64,000 nucleotides of DNA from Acidobacteriota bacterium (GTDB lineage: Bacteria; Acidobacteriota; Terriglobia; Acidiferrales; UBA7541), in assembly GCA_003224085.1 (NCBI GenBank), contig QHYK01000043.1:116628-180627 (forward strand), in the 5' to 3' direction. The translations under genes were made by a program, and so were the position numbers. Of the stretch, positions 26,305 through 34,717 are shown one piece after another (the first letter of the stretch is position 1; each line of letters begins with the position of its first letter). The notes below the pieces were generated by a model. That model made no database searches, had not been told where the DNA came from, and saw nothing but the letters and a program-made list of their open reading frames with translations.

Positions 26305-28791
26305 TTATGCACACAGCCGGCCGAGAATGGCCAGCGCCGCTTCTTTGGCGCGCGGCGCGAGATCGCCAGCGGGACCAACGCAAGAAGGGCAGCCTTGTTC
26401 GCAGTCGCAGGAGGAAATCAGCTCGCGCGTTTTCTGCAAGAGCAAGTCGTGCGCGCGAAACAGCGGTTCCGAGAAACCGATGCCGCCAGGATAGGCGTCG
26501 TAGAGATACAGATTTGGCTCGAAGAATTCGCTATCACGCGGATGAGTTTGCAAGACAGGGTGGAGCGCTTCGCTCAGGGTGACAGATTCCTGGGGAGAAG
26601 GCGGATTCTCGCCGATGGCGGTGCCCAAATCGTGCCGGTCACACATCAAGATCAGCGTGGCAATGGATTCCAGCGCATGCAGTAACCCGAACATCCCGGA
26701 CTGCCGTTCGCTGATCGAGAAAGGAAGTGATTCGAGCAGAGACCGCCTCAGCGTGATCCAGTAAGACGTAGTGTGCATTTCATTTTCTGGCAGTTCGAGT
26801 TTTCCGTCGCCAATGGTTTCGTTTGTGAAAAACTTGATCTTTTTGAATCCCACGACTTGCGACCGTAAGAGAACGTCGCCATGCGAATGGCAGCTATAGG
26901 AGGTTAAAGAAGTAAAAGAAGTAGAGGAGGTAAAGGGTGAAACCAGAGCGTCCGGACGTGCCATCCTCGGGCCTGTTTCCTTTACCTCCACTGCCTCGTT
27001 AACCTCCTCTGACTCCAAACCAGGCGCAGTCTCGGCGACTTCTAACACGCGCACCTGGGTATAGCGCACCGCGTCGGTGTAATAGTCCACGTCCACGCGC
27101 TTCACGTAGGCTTTCTGTTCTTTAAAGTCGAGATGCTCGACGTGATACTGCTGGCCTCCGTGCAAATAAATGGCTTTTTCGTGCACGAAGACCAGGGCGC
27201 TCGGAAAATCGATCTCCCCGATGACGTTCGGCTGACCAGTGATGTCAATAATCACGAAATTGTCGCTGGTGACCGAACGCAAGCTGATCGTATCGGCCGG
27301 GTAGGCTTCGTGTGTCCAGTGGTAATTTTCTCCGGCAAGATAGAGGAAACCGGCTTCCGCGAGCCGCGCGCAAAGATCAGGAAGGTCCGCGTCGCCAAAT
27401 TTCTCAGCGGGCGCGATCGGCAATTCAAACGCCGCGCATTTCAGATGATTGACAAGAATTTCCAGATTGTCCGGCTGGATGAACGCGTGCTCCGGCGTGC
27501 GGCCAAAGAAATAGTCGGGATGTCGCACCATGAATTGATCGAGGAGCGCGGAAGAAGCAACCAGCACGGCGCAAGAGCTTCCATTCCGCCGGCCCGCGCG
27601 TCCGGCACGTTGCCAAGTGGCGGCAATCGTCCCGGGATAACCGGCCATCACGACGGCGTCGAGCGACCCGACGTCAATTCCCAATTCCAACGCGCTCGTT
27701 GCCACCACCCCGCGGATCTTCCCTTCCCGCAGCCCCCGCTCGATTTCGCCCCGCTCGTTCGGCAGGTATCCGCCACGGTACCCGCGGACTGTCTCCGGTT
27801 TGCCTGGCAAGCGCGGATTGGCTTGCTGCAAATAGGTGAGAAGAATCTCCGTATGCAGCCGGGAATTCGAGAAAACGATCGTCTGCAAATCATGCTTAAG
27901 GAATTCCTGCGCCACGCGCGCCGATTCGTTGATATAACTGCGGCGAATGCCCAGGGCGCGATTGACCACCGGCGGATTGTAGAAAACGAAAGTCTTCTCC
28001 GCGGCAGGCGCGCCATTCCAATCGAGGACCTCGACTTCGGATTCCAGCAGCCGCAAAGCGAGCTCGCCGGGATTGGCGATGGTCGCGGAGCAACAAATAA
28101 ACTGCGGCTGGCACCCATAAAAGCGGGCAATGCGGCGCAGCCGGCGGAGGACATTGCAGAGGTGGCTGCCGAACACGCCTCGATACGTGTGCAATTCGTC
28201 GAGAACGATGTAGCGCAAATTTTCAAAGAGCCGCGTCCAGCGCGTGTGGTGCGGCAGGATGCCCGTGTGCAGCATGTCCGGGTTGGTGAGAACCACATGG
28301 CCCTTTTCGCGGATGGCTTTGCGAGCGTCGGCAGGCGTGTCGCCGTCGTAGGTGAAAACGCCGAAGCAGTGGTCCAGCCGCTGGTTCAGGTCGTAGAGTT
28401 CAGCAAGCTGATCCTGCGCGAGCGCCTTGGTAGGAAAAAGATAGAGCGCGCGGGTGTCAGAATTCTCCAGAACTGCGTTAAGCACCGGCAGGTTGTAGCA
28501 AAGCGTTTTCCCGGAAGCCGTGGGCGTGACAATCACAACATTCTTCCCGGCATGGACGGCTTCCGCTGCGGCGGCTTGATGCGTATACAGGCGGCTCACC
28601 CCTTTCGCGGCGTAGGCGGTGACCAGTTCCGACCTCACCCACCGTGGAAAATCCGCCCACTGCGGTTCGCGCGCAGGAAAATGCCGCACTGCCGTAAGGA
28701 TTTCGCCGTTGCAGTCACGAGAAGCGAAAGAATCCAGCACTTCGTGAACGCGTGCGAGACCGTGTGTTGCCCTTCGAACCGCCAGCGGCAT
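26305..28791 (-). CDS. mrfA: MrfA-like DEXH-box DNA repair helicase (YprA family, DUF1998 zinc site)
   Basis: 828 residues. Superfamily 2 helicase: Walker A VTPTASGKTL, motif II VLDELHTYRG (DELH), motif III CCSATIANP, then ATSALELGIDVG and QRAGRAGRR. The C-terminal four-cysteine zinc site CDCEQGCPSC ends the protein, as in B. subtilis MrfA. Two segments are not part of the family consensus. One of about 45 residues precedes HGDVLLRSQVVGFKKIKFF and matches a DNA palindrome at 26899-27007. The other (SVTLSEALHPVLQ region) precedes YDAYPGGIGFSE and contains a fragment of an interspersed repeat. Both are in frame, so the gene is probably functional. Confidence 0.92.
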   Translation of the reverse strand: MPLAVRRATHGLARVHEVLDSFASRDCNGEILTAVRHFPAREPQWADFPRWVRSELVTAYAAKGVSRLYTHQAAAAEAVHAGKNVVIVTPTASGKTLCYNLPVLNAVLENSDTRALYLFPTKALAQDQLAELYDLNQRLDHCFGVFTYDGDTPADARKAIREKGHVVLTNPDMLHTGILPHHTRWTRLFENLRYIVLDELHTYRGVFGSHLCNVLRRLRRIARFYGCQPQFICCSATIANPGELALRLLESEVEVLDWNGAPAAEKTFVFYNPPVVNRALGIRRSYINESARVAQEFLKHDLQTIVFSNSRLHTEILLTYLQQANPRLPGKPETVRGYRGGYLPNERGEIERGLREGKIRGVVATSALELGIDVGSLDAVVMAGYPGTIAATWQRAGRAGRRNGSSCAVLVASSALLDQFMVRHPDYFFGRTPEHAFIQPDNLEILVNHLKCAAFELPIAPAEKFGDADLPDLCARLAEAGFLYLAGENYHWTHEAYPADTISLRSVTSDNFVIIDITGQPNVIGEIDFPSALVFVHEKAIYLHGGQQYHVEHLDFKEQKAYVKRVDVDYYTDAVRYTQVRVLEVAETAPGLESEEVNEAVEVKETGPRMARPDALVSPFTSSTSFTSLTSYSCHSHGDVLLRSQVVGFKKIKFFTNETIGDGKLELPENEMHTTSYWITLRRSLLESLPFSISERQSGMFGLLHALESIATLILMCDRHDLGTAIGENPPSPQESVTLSEALHPVLQTHPRDSEFFEPNLYLYDAYPGGIGFSEPLFRAHDLLLQKTRELISSCDCEQGCPSCVGPAGDLAPRAKEAALAILGRLCA
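26561..26585. repeat. Fragment of interspersed repeat inside mrfA
   Basis: The plus strand reads GAGCGCTTCGCTCAGGGTGAC, the core of the TGTCATTCTGA repeat family seen at 6396-6500, 30580-30606 and 41009-41059. It encodes residues VTLSEAL of MrfA in a segment absent from the family consensus. Confidence 0.45.
26899..27007. repeat. Large imperfect palindrome inserted in frame in mrfA
   Basis: The left arm (26899-26936) begins GGAGGTTAAAG and ends GGAGGTAAAGG. The right arm (26979-27007) contains CCTTTACCTCC and GTTAACCTCC, the inverted equivalents. The arms flank a 42-base centre. The left arm also carries a GAAGTA micro-repeat. The element codes for a low-complexity stretch (SPFTSSTSFTSLTSYS) not found in the family consensus. 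Confidence 0.6.
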
Positions 28792-28885
28792 GATCCGCAG
28801 CTCCTAAAAGACTGGGAAAGGCCTGCAATGCTTTCGCCTTTTGTTCGTCACCCTACCATGCGGCTTTTAACGGCGCAAGAGGAAA

Positions 28886-30085
28886 TCAGGAATGCGTGCC
28901 GAGACGGAGGATAAGCACAGCGCCGGCAAAGAAAAGCATGGCGGAAGCGGCGAAGGCGGTTTGCACGTTGAAAGCGCTCCAGAGAGACCCCACCAGGAGG
29001 CTGGAAACGAAGTCGCCGACGGCGTTGACCGCGGCGAGCGTACCGAAAGCCAGGCCGTGCTGCTCGGGAGGGACGAGTTCGGCGGAGAGCGAATCCTCCA
29101 AAGCCTCCTCGGTGCCGAGGTAAAGGCCCGCGAGGATGAAAATCACAGCTAGCAGCGAAAGCGAATGCGTTCCCATGCGAAGTAGAATCGCCGTGACTCC
29201 TGCAAGCGCGTAGCCCGCAGCCAGAACCAATTTTCGTTGCGGAATGCGATCGCTGAGCCAGCCGCTCGCGTAGGCTGAGCCAGCGTAGAACACGTTGTGG
29301 AGCGTGTACAGGCCGACGGCGAGGCTCGCCGCGGCCGACACACCGTGCGCGGGCGCGAGCATCCGCGAGGCATAGAGAATCAGCAGCGAGTGAGAAAAAT
29401 CTCCCGCGCCAAAAACGCCAACTCCAACGAGCAGCCGGCGGAAGGGAACAGGAAGCGCCTCGAGTCCGAGCAAAAAAGAACGTTTCGAGCGCGCAGCGAT
29501 GGGTCGTTCGCGCACGAGCAGCCAGAAGCACGCGACAGCGACTAGGCCGGGAAGAAGCGTCCAGAAAAAAACTTTGCGATAAGAGTGGCCGGTGGCTTCG
29601 AGCAGCCAGAGCGCAGTGAGCGGGCCAAAGACAGCGCCGAGCGTATCCATCAATCTCTCAAGGCCGAACGCACGGCCGTAGGCCTGCGGCGGAACGTCAG
29701 CCGCAAGCAAAGCTTTTCTTGCGGGAGAGCGCACGCCGCGGCCTAGCCACGCGCCTGCGCGCCCAACAAGCACCTGATAAGCGTGGGAGGCGAGCCCGAA
29801 CGAAGCCGTGCAAAACGCGGTAAACGCGTAGCCGAATACGGCGAGCGGCTTGCGCGTCTTTAAGCGGTCCGTGTAGTGCCCGGCGATGAGCTTGGCGAAG
29901 CTAGAGAGGCCATCCGCGACGCCTTCGATGGCCCCCAGCCAGGCCGGGCCTGCGCCAATCGCTGCGAGAAACGCCGGCAGGACCGCGGTCGCCGTTTCGT
30001 GGCTCCAGTCGCTGAACAGGCTGGTGAGGCCAACACCGAGTACGGTGCGGTTCAGCCAAGACTGTTTTTCCTCCGCTTCAGACAT
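28886..30085 (-). CDS. Major facilitator superfamily transporter
   Basis: 399 residues, 12 predicted membrane helices. MFS loop 2-3 motif AGHYTDRLKTRKPLAVFGY, an equivalent loop 8-9 SGWLSDRIPQRKLVLAAGY, and the R-rich AWLGRGVRSPARKALLAADV, which is common in drug-exporter-like and uncharacterised acidobacterial MFS proteins. The substrate cannot be assigned. It is transcribed toward mrfA, with 94 bases between its stop and the mrfA start on the same strand; it is probably a separate unit. Confidence 0.9.
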   Translation of the reverse strand: MSEAEEKQSWLNRTVLGVGLTSLFSDWSHETATAVLPAFLAAIGAGPAWLGAIEGVADGLSSFAKLIAGHYTDRLKTRKPLAVFGYAFTAFCTASFGLASHAYQVLVGRAGAWLGRGVRSPARKALLAADVPPQAYGRAFGLERLMDTLGAVFGPLTALWLLEATGHSYRKVFFWTLLPGLVAVACFWLLVRERPIAARSKRSFLLGLEALPVPFRRLLVGVGVFGAGDFSHSLLILYASRMLAPAHGVSAAASLAVGLYTLHNVFYAGSAYASGWLSDRIPQRKLVLAAGYALAGVTAILLRMGTHSLSLLAVIFILAGLYLGTEEALEDSLSAELVPPEQHGLAFGTLAAVNAVGDFVSSLLVGSLWSAFNVQTAFAASAMLFFAGAVLILRLGTHS

Positions 30086-30208
30086 GAGCCAGCAGTTTAC
30101 CGTCGACAGTCTACCGTGGGAAGTTCAGAAGAGGATGTTTGCATGATTCGGGTTCACCCGGAGGATTGCACACTAGGACGCTGAAGCTCAAAAGCGCCAC
30201 TGACGAAG

Positions 30209-30556
30209 CTATTTCTTAGCAGGGCGGTAGAGGATGACGCGGACTTTTTCGAGGGTGATGAGGCCTCCATCCACCATTTCGTCGAGGCGGGGGAGAATTT
30301 GCTCGATGCGCTCGGTGGATTCGATGACTTCGAGAACGATGGGCAGGTCCTGGGAGAGGCGGAGAATCTTGTCCGTGTGATAGACGCTCGAGCCGCCGTA
30401 GCCGGCCACTCCGCGGAGCACCGTCGCGCCGGAAAAGCCTTCCCTGCGCAGCATTTCGACGATGGCTTCGTGGAGCGGCTTGCCGTGCCACTTGTCGGAC
30501 TCGCCGACGTGGATGCGCATCAGCGTGCGTTCGCCTTCAAATTTTTGGTGCGGCAT
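30209..30556 (-). CDS. DUF190 (PII-like) protein, partner of CrcB
   Basis: 115 residues: LMRIHVGESDKWHGKPLHEAIVEML, GATVLRGVAGYGGSSVYHTDKILRLSQDLPIVLEVI and a terminal strand. This is DUF190, a ferredoxin-like fold related to PII signalling proteins. Its gene is regularly adjacent to crcB in bacteria, as here (70 bases downstream of crcB on the same strand), so a role in fluoride resistance or regulation of the channel is likely. An alternative start at the internal Met of MRIHVGES would shorten it by 12 residues. Confidence 0.92.
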   Translation of the reverse strand: MPHQKFEGERTLMRIHVGESDKWHGKPLHEAIVEMLRREGFSGATVLRGVAGYGGSSVYHTDKILRLSQDLPIVLEVIESTERIEQILPRLDEMVDGGLITLEKVRVILYRPAKK

Positions 30557-30579
30557 GCGTTCCTCGTTTAATCTTAAGG

Positions 30580-30606
30580 GAGATTGCTCGCTTCGCTCGG
30601 AATGAC
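30580..30606. repeat. Short copy of the interspersed repeat (GCTTCGCTCGGAATGAC)
   Basis: GAGATTGCTCGCTTCGCTCGG followed by AATGAC, between the DUF190 start and the crcB stop. Matches the right end of the element at 6396-6500. Confidence 0.4.
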
Positions 30607-30626
30607 CGAGCGCTTAAATTACAGAG

Positions 30627-31025
30627 CTAAAATTTGTTTGCCAGGCGGATGCCGGCCGCCGACAGCGCCAGACCTAGCACCACGCTGGCAGCGACATAAG
30701 TTGCCGCGCGCAGCCATTCGCCGTCTTCCAGCATTTTGGCGGTCTCCCAGCCGAAACTCGAAAACGTCGTGTACCCGCCGAAGAAGCCGCCGGTAATGGC
30801 AATGCGCCAGTCCGGAGGGAGCACAATGCGATTCATCGTAAATTGGCCGGTCAAGCCGAGAAAGAAGCAGCCGGTCAGGTTGATGAGCAGCGTGCCGTAA
30901 GGAAAAGCACTCCCCGCGCGAACTTGCACGAGCCCCTGGAGGCCGTAGCGCGCCAGCGTGCCAACAGCCCCGAAAATGGCAATCAGCACGAGTTGCAAAG
31001 CGCCTCCATTCCAAAAGCTAACCAA
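30627..31025 (-). CDS. crcB: Fluoride exporter CrcB/FluC
   Basis: 132 residues, four membrane helices. Family residues: GAVGTLARYGLQ at the N-terminus, PYGTLLINLTGCFFLG (the conserved polar-track Asn), FTMN, and GGFFGGYTTFSSFGWET with the Phe-box and the sodium-site GGYTTFS. Fluc channels are dual-topology dimers that let fluoride leave the cytoplasm. Followed by a DUF190 gene and preceded by a candidate fluoride riboswitch at 31086-31132. Confidence 0.96.
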   Translation of the reverse strand: MVSFWNGGALQLVLIAIFGAVGTLARYGLQGLVQVRAGSAFPYGTLLINLTGCFFLGLTGQFTMNRIVLPPDWRIAITGGFFGGYTTFSSFGWETAKMLEDGEWLRAATYVAASVVLGLALSAAGIRLANKF

Positions 31026-31085
31026 AAACTCCAGAAGCCCAGAGACCCGAAGCGCCGGGGCAAGCAGCCAGGAGCCACCAAGAGC

Positions 31086-31132
31086 GGCTCAAGAAGTCAC
31101 CGCCCGGTTTTGGCCAACTCCATCTGCTTCCC
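31086..31132 (-). promoter_or_regulatory. Candidate fluoride (crcB-motif) riboswitch
   Basis: About 60 bases upstream of crcB on the minus strand. The order of conserved pieces is GATGGAGTT (31124-31116), GGCC, AAAACC, then GGTGACTTCT. In known crcB motifs the corresponding pieces are GATGG-GTT, GCC, AAACC and CTGATGACTCCT. GGAGTT (31121-31116) can pair with GACTTC (31098-31093), with two G-U pairs. The apical hairpin is very short and the outer stem is weak, so this may be a divergent or decayed copy. Position before crcB is the main support. Confidence 0.5.
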
Positions 31133-31163
31133 GTTTCGGCTAGTCTAGCAGCTTCGCGGGGAA

Positions 31164-33410
31164 TCAATAATGAAAGCGGTAGCGCAATTGAACAAAGATT
31201 TCGCGCGGGTTGATATAGTGCGTGCCGCCGAAGGTGAAGCTGTTGTCGAGGAGCACTCGGCGATTGGCGACGTTGAGCGCCTGAAGGCTGGCGGAGAACC
31301 GTTCGCCAAAACTCCTGCTTAACGAGAGATCAAAGGTAGTGTGCGGCTGAAGATGATCGCCGGGAGACATCTGTGGGGCGCCGCCGTTGGTGAAGCCCGA
31401 GGCGTAGTAGACGTCGCTGAAAGCAAAAAGACGCCAAGGCAGTGAAAACCGACTGCCGATATGCAAAGTGTGCCGCTGGTCGTGGTCGAGGAGGCCGCAT
31501 CCGCCGCCGAAAGAAAAATCGGTGAGGCCGCCGTTGATGCCCCCGCAGCCAAGCGCGAGCTGATTGGAATAAGTGAGATAAACCTGGCCGCGGTTGTGAA
31601 GGCGCGGAGAGCGCAGAATGAGTTCCCAGCCGCTAACGCGCGCGCCCCGGATGGTGATGGGGATGAAAATCGCCGAGTTGTTGAAATTGTTGTGGTCAAA
31701 GAAATTATTGGCGCGAGTGAGGAAGTTATCGGCGTCGAGGGTCCAGCCACGGAAAGGGATCGTGACGCCGAACTGGTGTTCTTCATCGCCTTCGCCATGA
31801 AGCGGCACGAGGCCCAGGTTCTGGCTCGTGGCGAGTTGAATGAGCGGGCCGGAAACGGTGAGCAACGGGGGGGCCTGGTAGAAATGGCCGTAAAAGCCGC
31901 GGAAGACCCAGTTTAATTTTGGAACGCGCAGCGAAGCGCCGACCCGGGGGCTGGTGGCGTTTTCCACGACGCCGCCTGAAAAATGAGTCTGGCGGACGCC
32001 GGCATTCAGCGTGAGCCAGGAAGTCGCTTTTATCTGATCCTCGGCATAAGCAGCGAGCTGACTGCCTGAGGGATTGTCCATTTCGGAGAGCGGACTGCTC
32101 GGCGAGCCCTGGCATTGGGTTTGTGATGGGTCATTGCAGACTAGGCCAAAAGTCTGGTCATCTTCTTGCGCAAAGCCGTATAACCCCCCACGCAAATTGT
32201 TGCGTTTCTCAACCCAGGAAAGAGTGGTCTGTCCGCCGGCATATTGGGAAGCGCGTTTTTCCGTAGCCAAAGAAGGAAAATCCTGGGGGCTGCTCCCATA
32301 GTTCGCGGAATTGTGGTGATAGAAAGGGGAAACGGTAATCACCAAACCAGGGTTGAGCGTCCGGACCCAAGAGAAAACAGCAAAGGAATCACTCTCGCGA
32401 TTGGCATCGTGGAGGAATTGACCCTGCGTGCTTGGGTCGTTGGGATCAAACGGGACCTGGTAGAAATCGCGACGGGACTGTCCGACGAAGCGAAACTGGT
32501 CCTTGGGATCCGCGTTGTAGATGAGCGAAGTGAATCCGCCGAAGCCGTTGGCGGCATCGTGAATCACCGCGGTGGTGGGCGGCTCCAACCCAAGACTGGT
32601 GCGGTTGCCGTTCAGGCTGCCGTAATAGGCGAAGCGATTGGAGTGCCCGCCAAAGTTGAGCTGGTCGTCGGTTTGATAGAAGTTTCCGGCGGAAAGCGCA
32701 AGTTCCGCTTGGTTGTTGCGCTCGAAGCCGGTGCGCGGCACGACGTCGAAAATTCCATACGTGCGGTCGCCATAGTCGGCGGAATAGCTGCCGCGCTGCG
32801 CTTCGAGAGCATCAATGTCCTTGGGATCGATTTGCGGGCCGAGGTTGCTGGCGATGTTGGTGTTGGGGATGGGCACACCGTCGATGAGCCAACTTACCTG
32901 GTGGCCGCCGCGAATGTGGAGCTGATCGTGCGTGAGGTATGCGCCGGGAACAAAATCCGTGACCATGGCCAGGCTGTTGGAGCGCGAAGCTCCCGGCGTC
33001 TCCTGAATTTGCATACGGTCGACGAGCGTCGATGGCGTAGCGATTTCCGATTGGGCGGACTCGGCGGAAACCGTGACCTCCTGGCGTTGCGAAGGAAGGC
33101 GCAATTCGAAATGCAGAATCGGCGCGGTGCCCGAAAGCACGGTGACGCTTTGCGGCTCTGCGACAAAATTCATATCGGAAATGGAAGCGGTATATTCGCC
33201 GAGCGAGACAGCATCGAAATGGAATTCGCCGCTGCTATCGGTTTGCGTGGTCTGCGTGAACTGAGAATTTCGCGCTTTGAGAACTACCGTGATGTTTGCT
33301 ACTGGCCGATGCTGCGGGTCGTGAACGATTCCCCGGACCGTGCCAAAAACCGTCGCGAACCCACTTGCGGCCACAAAAAGAAAAAAACCAAACAGCCAAA
33401 GACGGCGCAT
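31164..33410 (-). CDS. TonB-dependent outer membrane receptor with N-terminal carboxypeptidase-like domain
   Basis: 748 residues. Signal peptide (about 1-19), then CarboxypepD_reg-like domain (GTVRGIVHDPQHRPVANITVVL to about residue 105), plug domain (QIQETPGASRSNSLAMVTDFVPG, HIRGGHQVSWLIDGVPIP), and a beta-barrel ending in the aromatic signature FVQLRYRFHY. There is no obvious TonB box, which is usual for this subgroup. The substrate is unknown. A small Cys/His-rich secreted protein is encoded immediately upstream on the same strand (84-base gap), which hints at metal handling. At 748 residues it is shorter than the roughly 1000-1200-residue receptors common in Acidobacteriota. Confidence 0.9.
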   Translation of the reverse strand: MRRLWLFGFFLFVAASGFATVFGTVRGIVHDPQHRPVANITVVLKARNSQFTQTTQTDSSGEFHFDAVSLGEYTASISDMNFVAEPQSVTVLSGTAPILHFELRLPSQRQEVTVSAESAQSEIATPSTLVDRMQIQETPGASRSNSLAMVTDFVPGAYLTHDQLHIRGGHQVSWLIDGVPIPNTNIASNLGPQIDPKDIDALEAQRGSYSADYGDRTYGIFDVVPRTGFERNNQAELALSAGNFYQTDDQLNFGGHSNRFAYYGSLNGNRTSLGLEPPTTAVIHDAANGFGGFTSLIYNADPKDQFRFVGQSRRDFYQVPFDPNDPSTQGQFLHDANRESDSFAVFSWVRTLNPGLVITVSPFYHHNSANYGSSPQDFPSLATEKRASQYAGGQTTLSWVEKRNNLRGGLYGFAQEDDQTFGLVCNDPSQTQCQGSPSSPLSEMDNPSGSQLAAYAEDQIKATSWLTLNAGVRQTHFSGGVVENATSPRVGASLRVPKLNWVFRGFYGHFYQAPPLLTVSGPLIQLATSQNLGLVPLHGEGDEEHQFGVTIPFRGWTLDADNFLTRANNFFDHNNFNNSAIFIPITIRGARVSGWELILRSPRLHNRGQVYLTYSNQLALGCGGINGGLTDFSFGGGCGLLDHDQRHTLHIGSRFSLPWRLFAFSDVYYASGFTNGGAPQMSPGDHLQPHTTFDLSLSRSFGERFSASLQALNVANRRVLLDNSFTFGGTHYINPREIFVQLRYRFHY

Positions 33411-33494
33411 AGATTTTTTCTCCCCAAAGTTGTGCGGACGAAACGCCCACCGAGCGAGTGGATCAGCGATTCGTTACGAGAAGCAGTCCGCGGT

Positions 33495-33917
33495 TTAGGC
33501 GGGTAGAGCAGAGATTCGCGGAGGCGGAGAAAGAGGTTCAGTCGAATAGAAAGCGTTCATTGACCCAGGAGGAGAAACCAACACCTCGAAGTTTGTCGCA
33601 GTCGAAACGCTAAAAGGAGCGGGCAGCACAAAAATGACGGGAGTGAGGGCCGCGCGGTCAGGATTGTGGCAGCAAGACATGCTGCACGACGTCCTGGTCG
33701 CCATTTCCTGGTCATGGCCGCAGTCCATGGCGTGTTCGGGACTGGAAGGCGTCTGCGAGGGAGGATGCCCGTGAATAGGGCATTGACCGGTGTAACAGCA
33801 TGCGCCGGCGTAGACAAACCAAGCAGCTCCCCCCAATGGCGCGTACAACAGGACGACCGCGACCAGACAAAGCATCGCAAATAATGGGCGCCGGCAGGTT
33901 TGTGGCCCTGAGGTCAT
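33495..33917 (-). CDS. Cys/His-rich secreted or membrane-anchored small protein
   Basis: 140 residues. One hydrophobic N-terminal helix (FAMLCLVAVVLLYAPLGGAAWF), then three Cys/His/Met clusters: ACCYTGQCPIHGHP, HAMDCGHDQEM and SCSMSCCHNPD. The pattern suggests periplasmic binding of a soft metal such as copper, but I do not recognise a named family. It is the first gene of a likely two-gene unit with the TonB-dependent receptor 84 bases downstream. GAGGT lies upstream of the start. Confidence 0.7.
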   Translation of the reverse strand: MTSGPQTCRRPLFAMLCLVAVVLLYAPLGGAAWFVYAGACCYTGQCPIHGHPPSQTPSSPEHAMDCGHDQEMATRTSCSMSCCHNPDRAALTPVIFVLPAPFSVSTATNFEVLVSPPGSMNAFYSTEPLSPPPRISALPA

Positions 33918-34067
33918 GCCGAATTCACACCTCTACCCATCATACCCCGAAAAGGATTGGACGGAGCATCCTCAATTAGGGCTTCCCTAGAAACAGAGTG
34001 CTCTCGAACGCGACAGCTGAAAATCCCAAATCTTGACTTGACGTGCCTGGCGTCGCAGACTCGAAGT

Positions 34068-34580
34068 ATGGCTCACGCGTACGGAATTTACATTCGTTTC
34101 GATTTTGGGACGGACGAGGCAAAGGCTCAGCAAGCGCGCCACAAGCTGGATGGGTGGAGGCAGGCGTTCCGGCTGGACAAGAGGCTGCAGTACAAAATGG
34201 AGCGGCCGGAGAGCGCGGCAACCGAAGCTGCCGCGAAACCGGTGCCTGCCGAAAAATCCGCGGCAGCCGCTAAAGCGAAAGAAAAGCCCGTAGCCAAGAC
34301 CTCCGGAAAGGGCGCTGCGAAAGGGACCGAGAAGTCTAGCGAACCCGAGGCCGCAAAACCTGAGGCGACTCCCAATGGCAGAGTGGGATTGCTGGTACGA
34401 CTCTATTTCTCTCCCCACGAAAAGCTTTCTGGCCAGCGCTGGCTTGCCCGGATTCCCGCGGAGGAGCCGTTCAAGAGCGCTTCGCCAAAAGTGATCCATC
34501 AAAATGACCCGGAATTTGAGGCCACCGACCAGCAGTTCGAAGCTATCCCGGTCGGGGAGGCCGGCGGACGCTCGAGTTAG
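34068..34580 (+). CDS. Hypothetical protein with Ala/Lys-rich linker
   Basis: 170 residues. The N-terminal 40 residues (AYGIYIRFDFGTDEAKAQQARHKL) and the C-terminal 70 (GLLVRLYFSPHEKLSGQRWLARIP) look like two halves of a small alpha/beta fold. They are separated by about 70 residues of low-complexity Ala/Lys/Glu/Pro sequence similar to histone H1-like tails. No family recognised. The ATG at 34068 gives a sensible N-terminus; earlier in-frame codons are in intergenic-like sequence. Confidence 0.6.
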   Translation: MAHAYGIYIRFDFGTDEAKAQQARHKLDGWRQAFRLDKRLQYKMERPESAATEAAAKPVPAEKSAAAAKAKEKPVAKTSGKGAAKGTEKSSEPEAAKPEATPNGRVGLLVRLYFSPHEKLSGQRWLARIPAEEPFKSASPKVIHQNDPEFEATDQQFEAIPVGEAGGRSS

Positions 34581-34717
34581 GCCCCAGGCCAAATTGGACT
34601 GATGCTGCGGAGCATTATCCACAGCCAGGAGAGCAGGCAAGGGACGGCGGAGTCGGAAAACCGTTATAATGAAGTCCTGCGGTTTCAACTCCTGATTCCA
34701 ACGCGAGGACGGAACGA

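Noticed and set aside
27133..28914. 593-codon open frame on the plus strand
   Set aside because: Antisense to mrfA; composition is a mirror of the GC-rich codon usage, no protein family features, and it crosses the mrfA promoter region.
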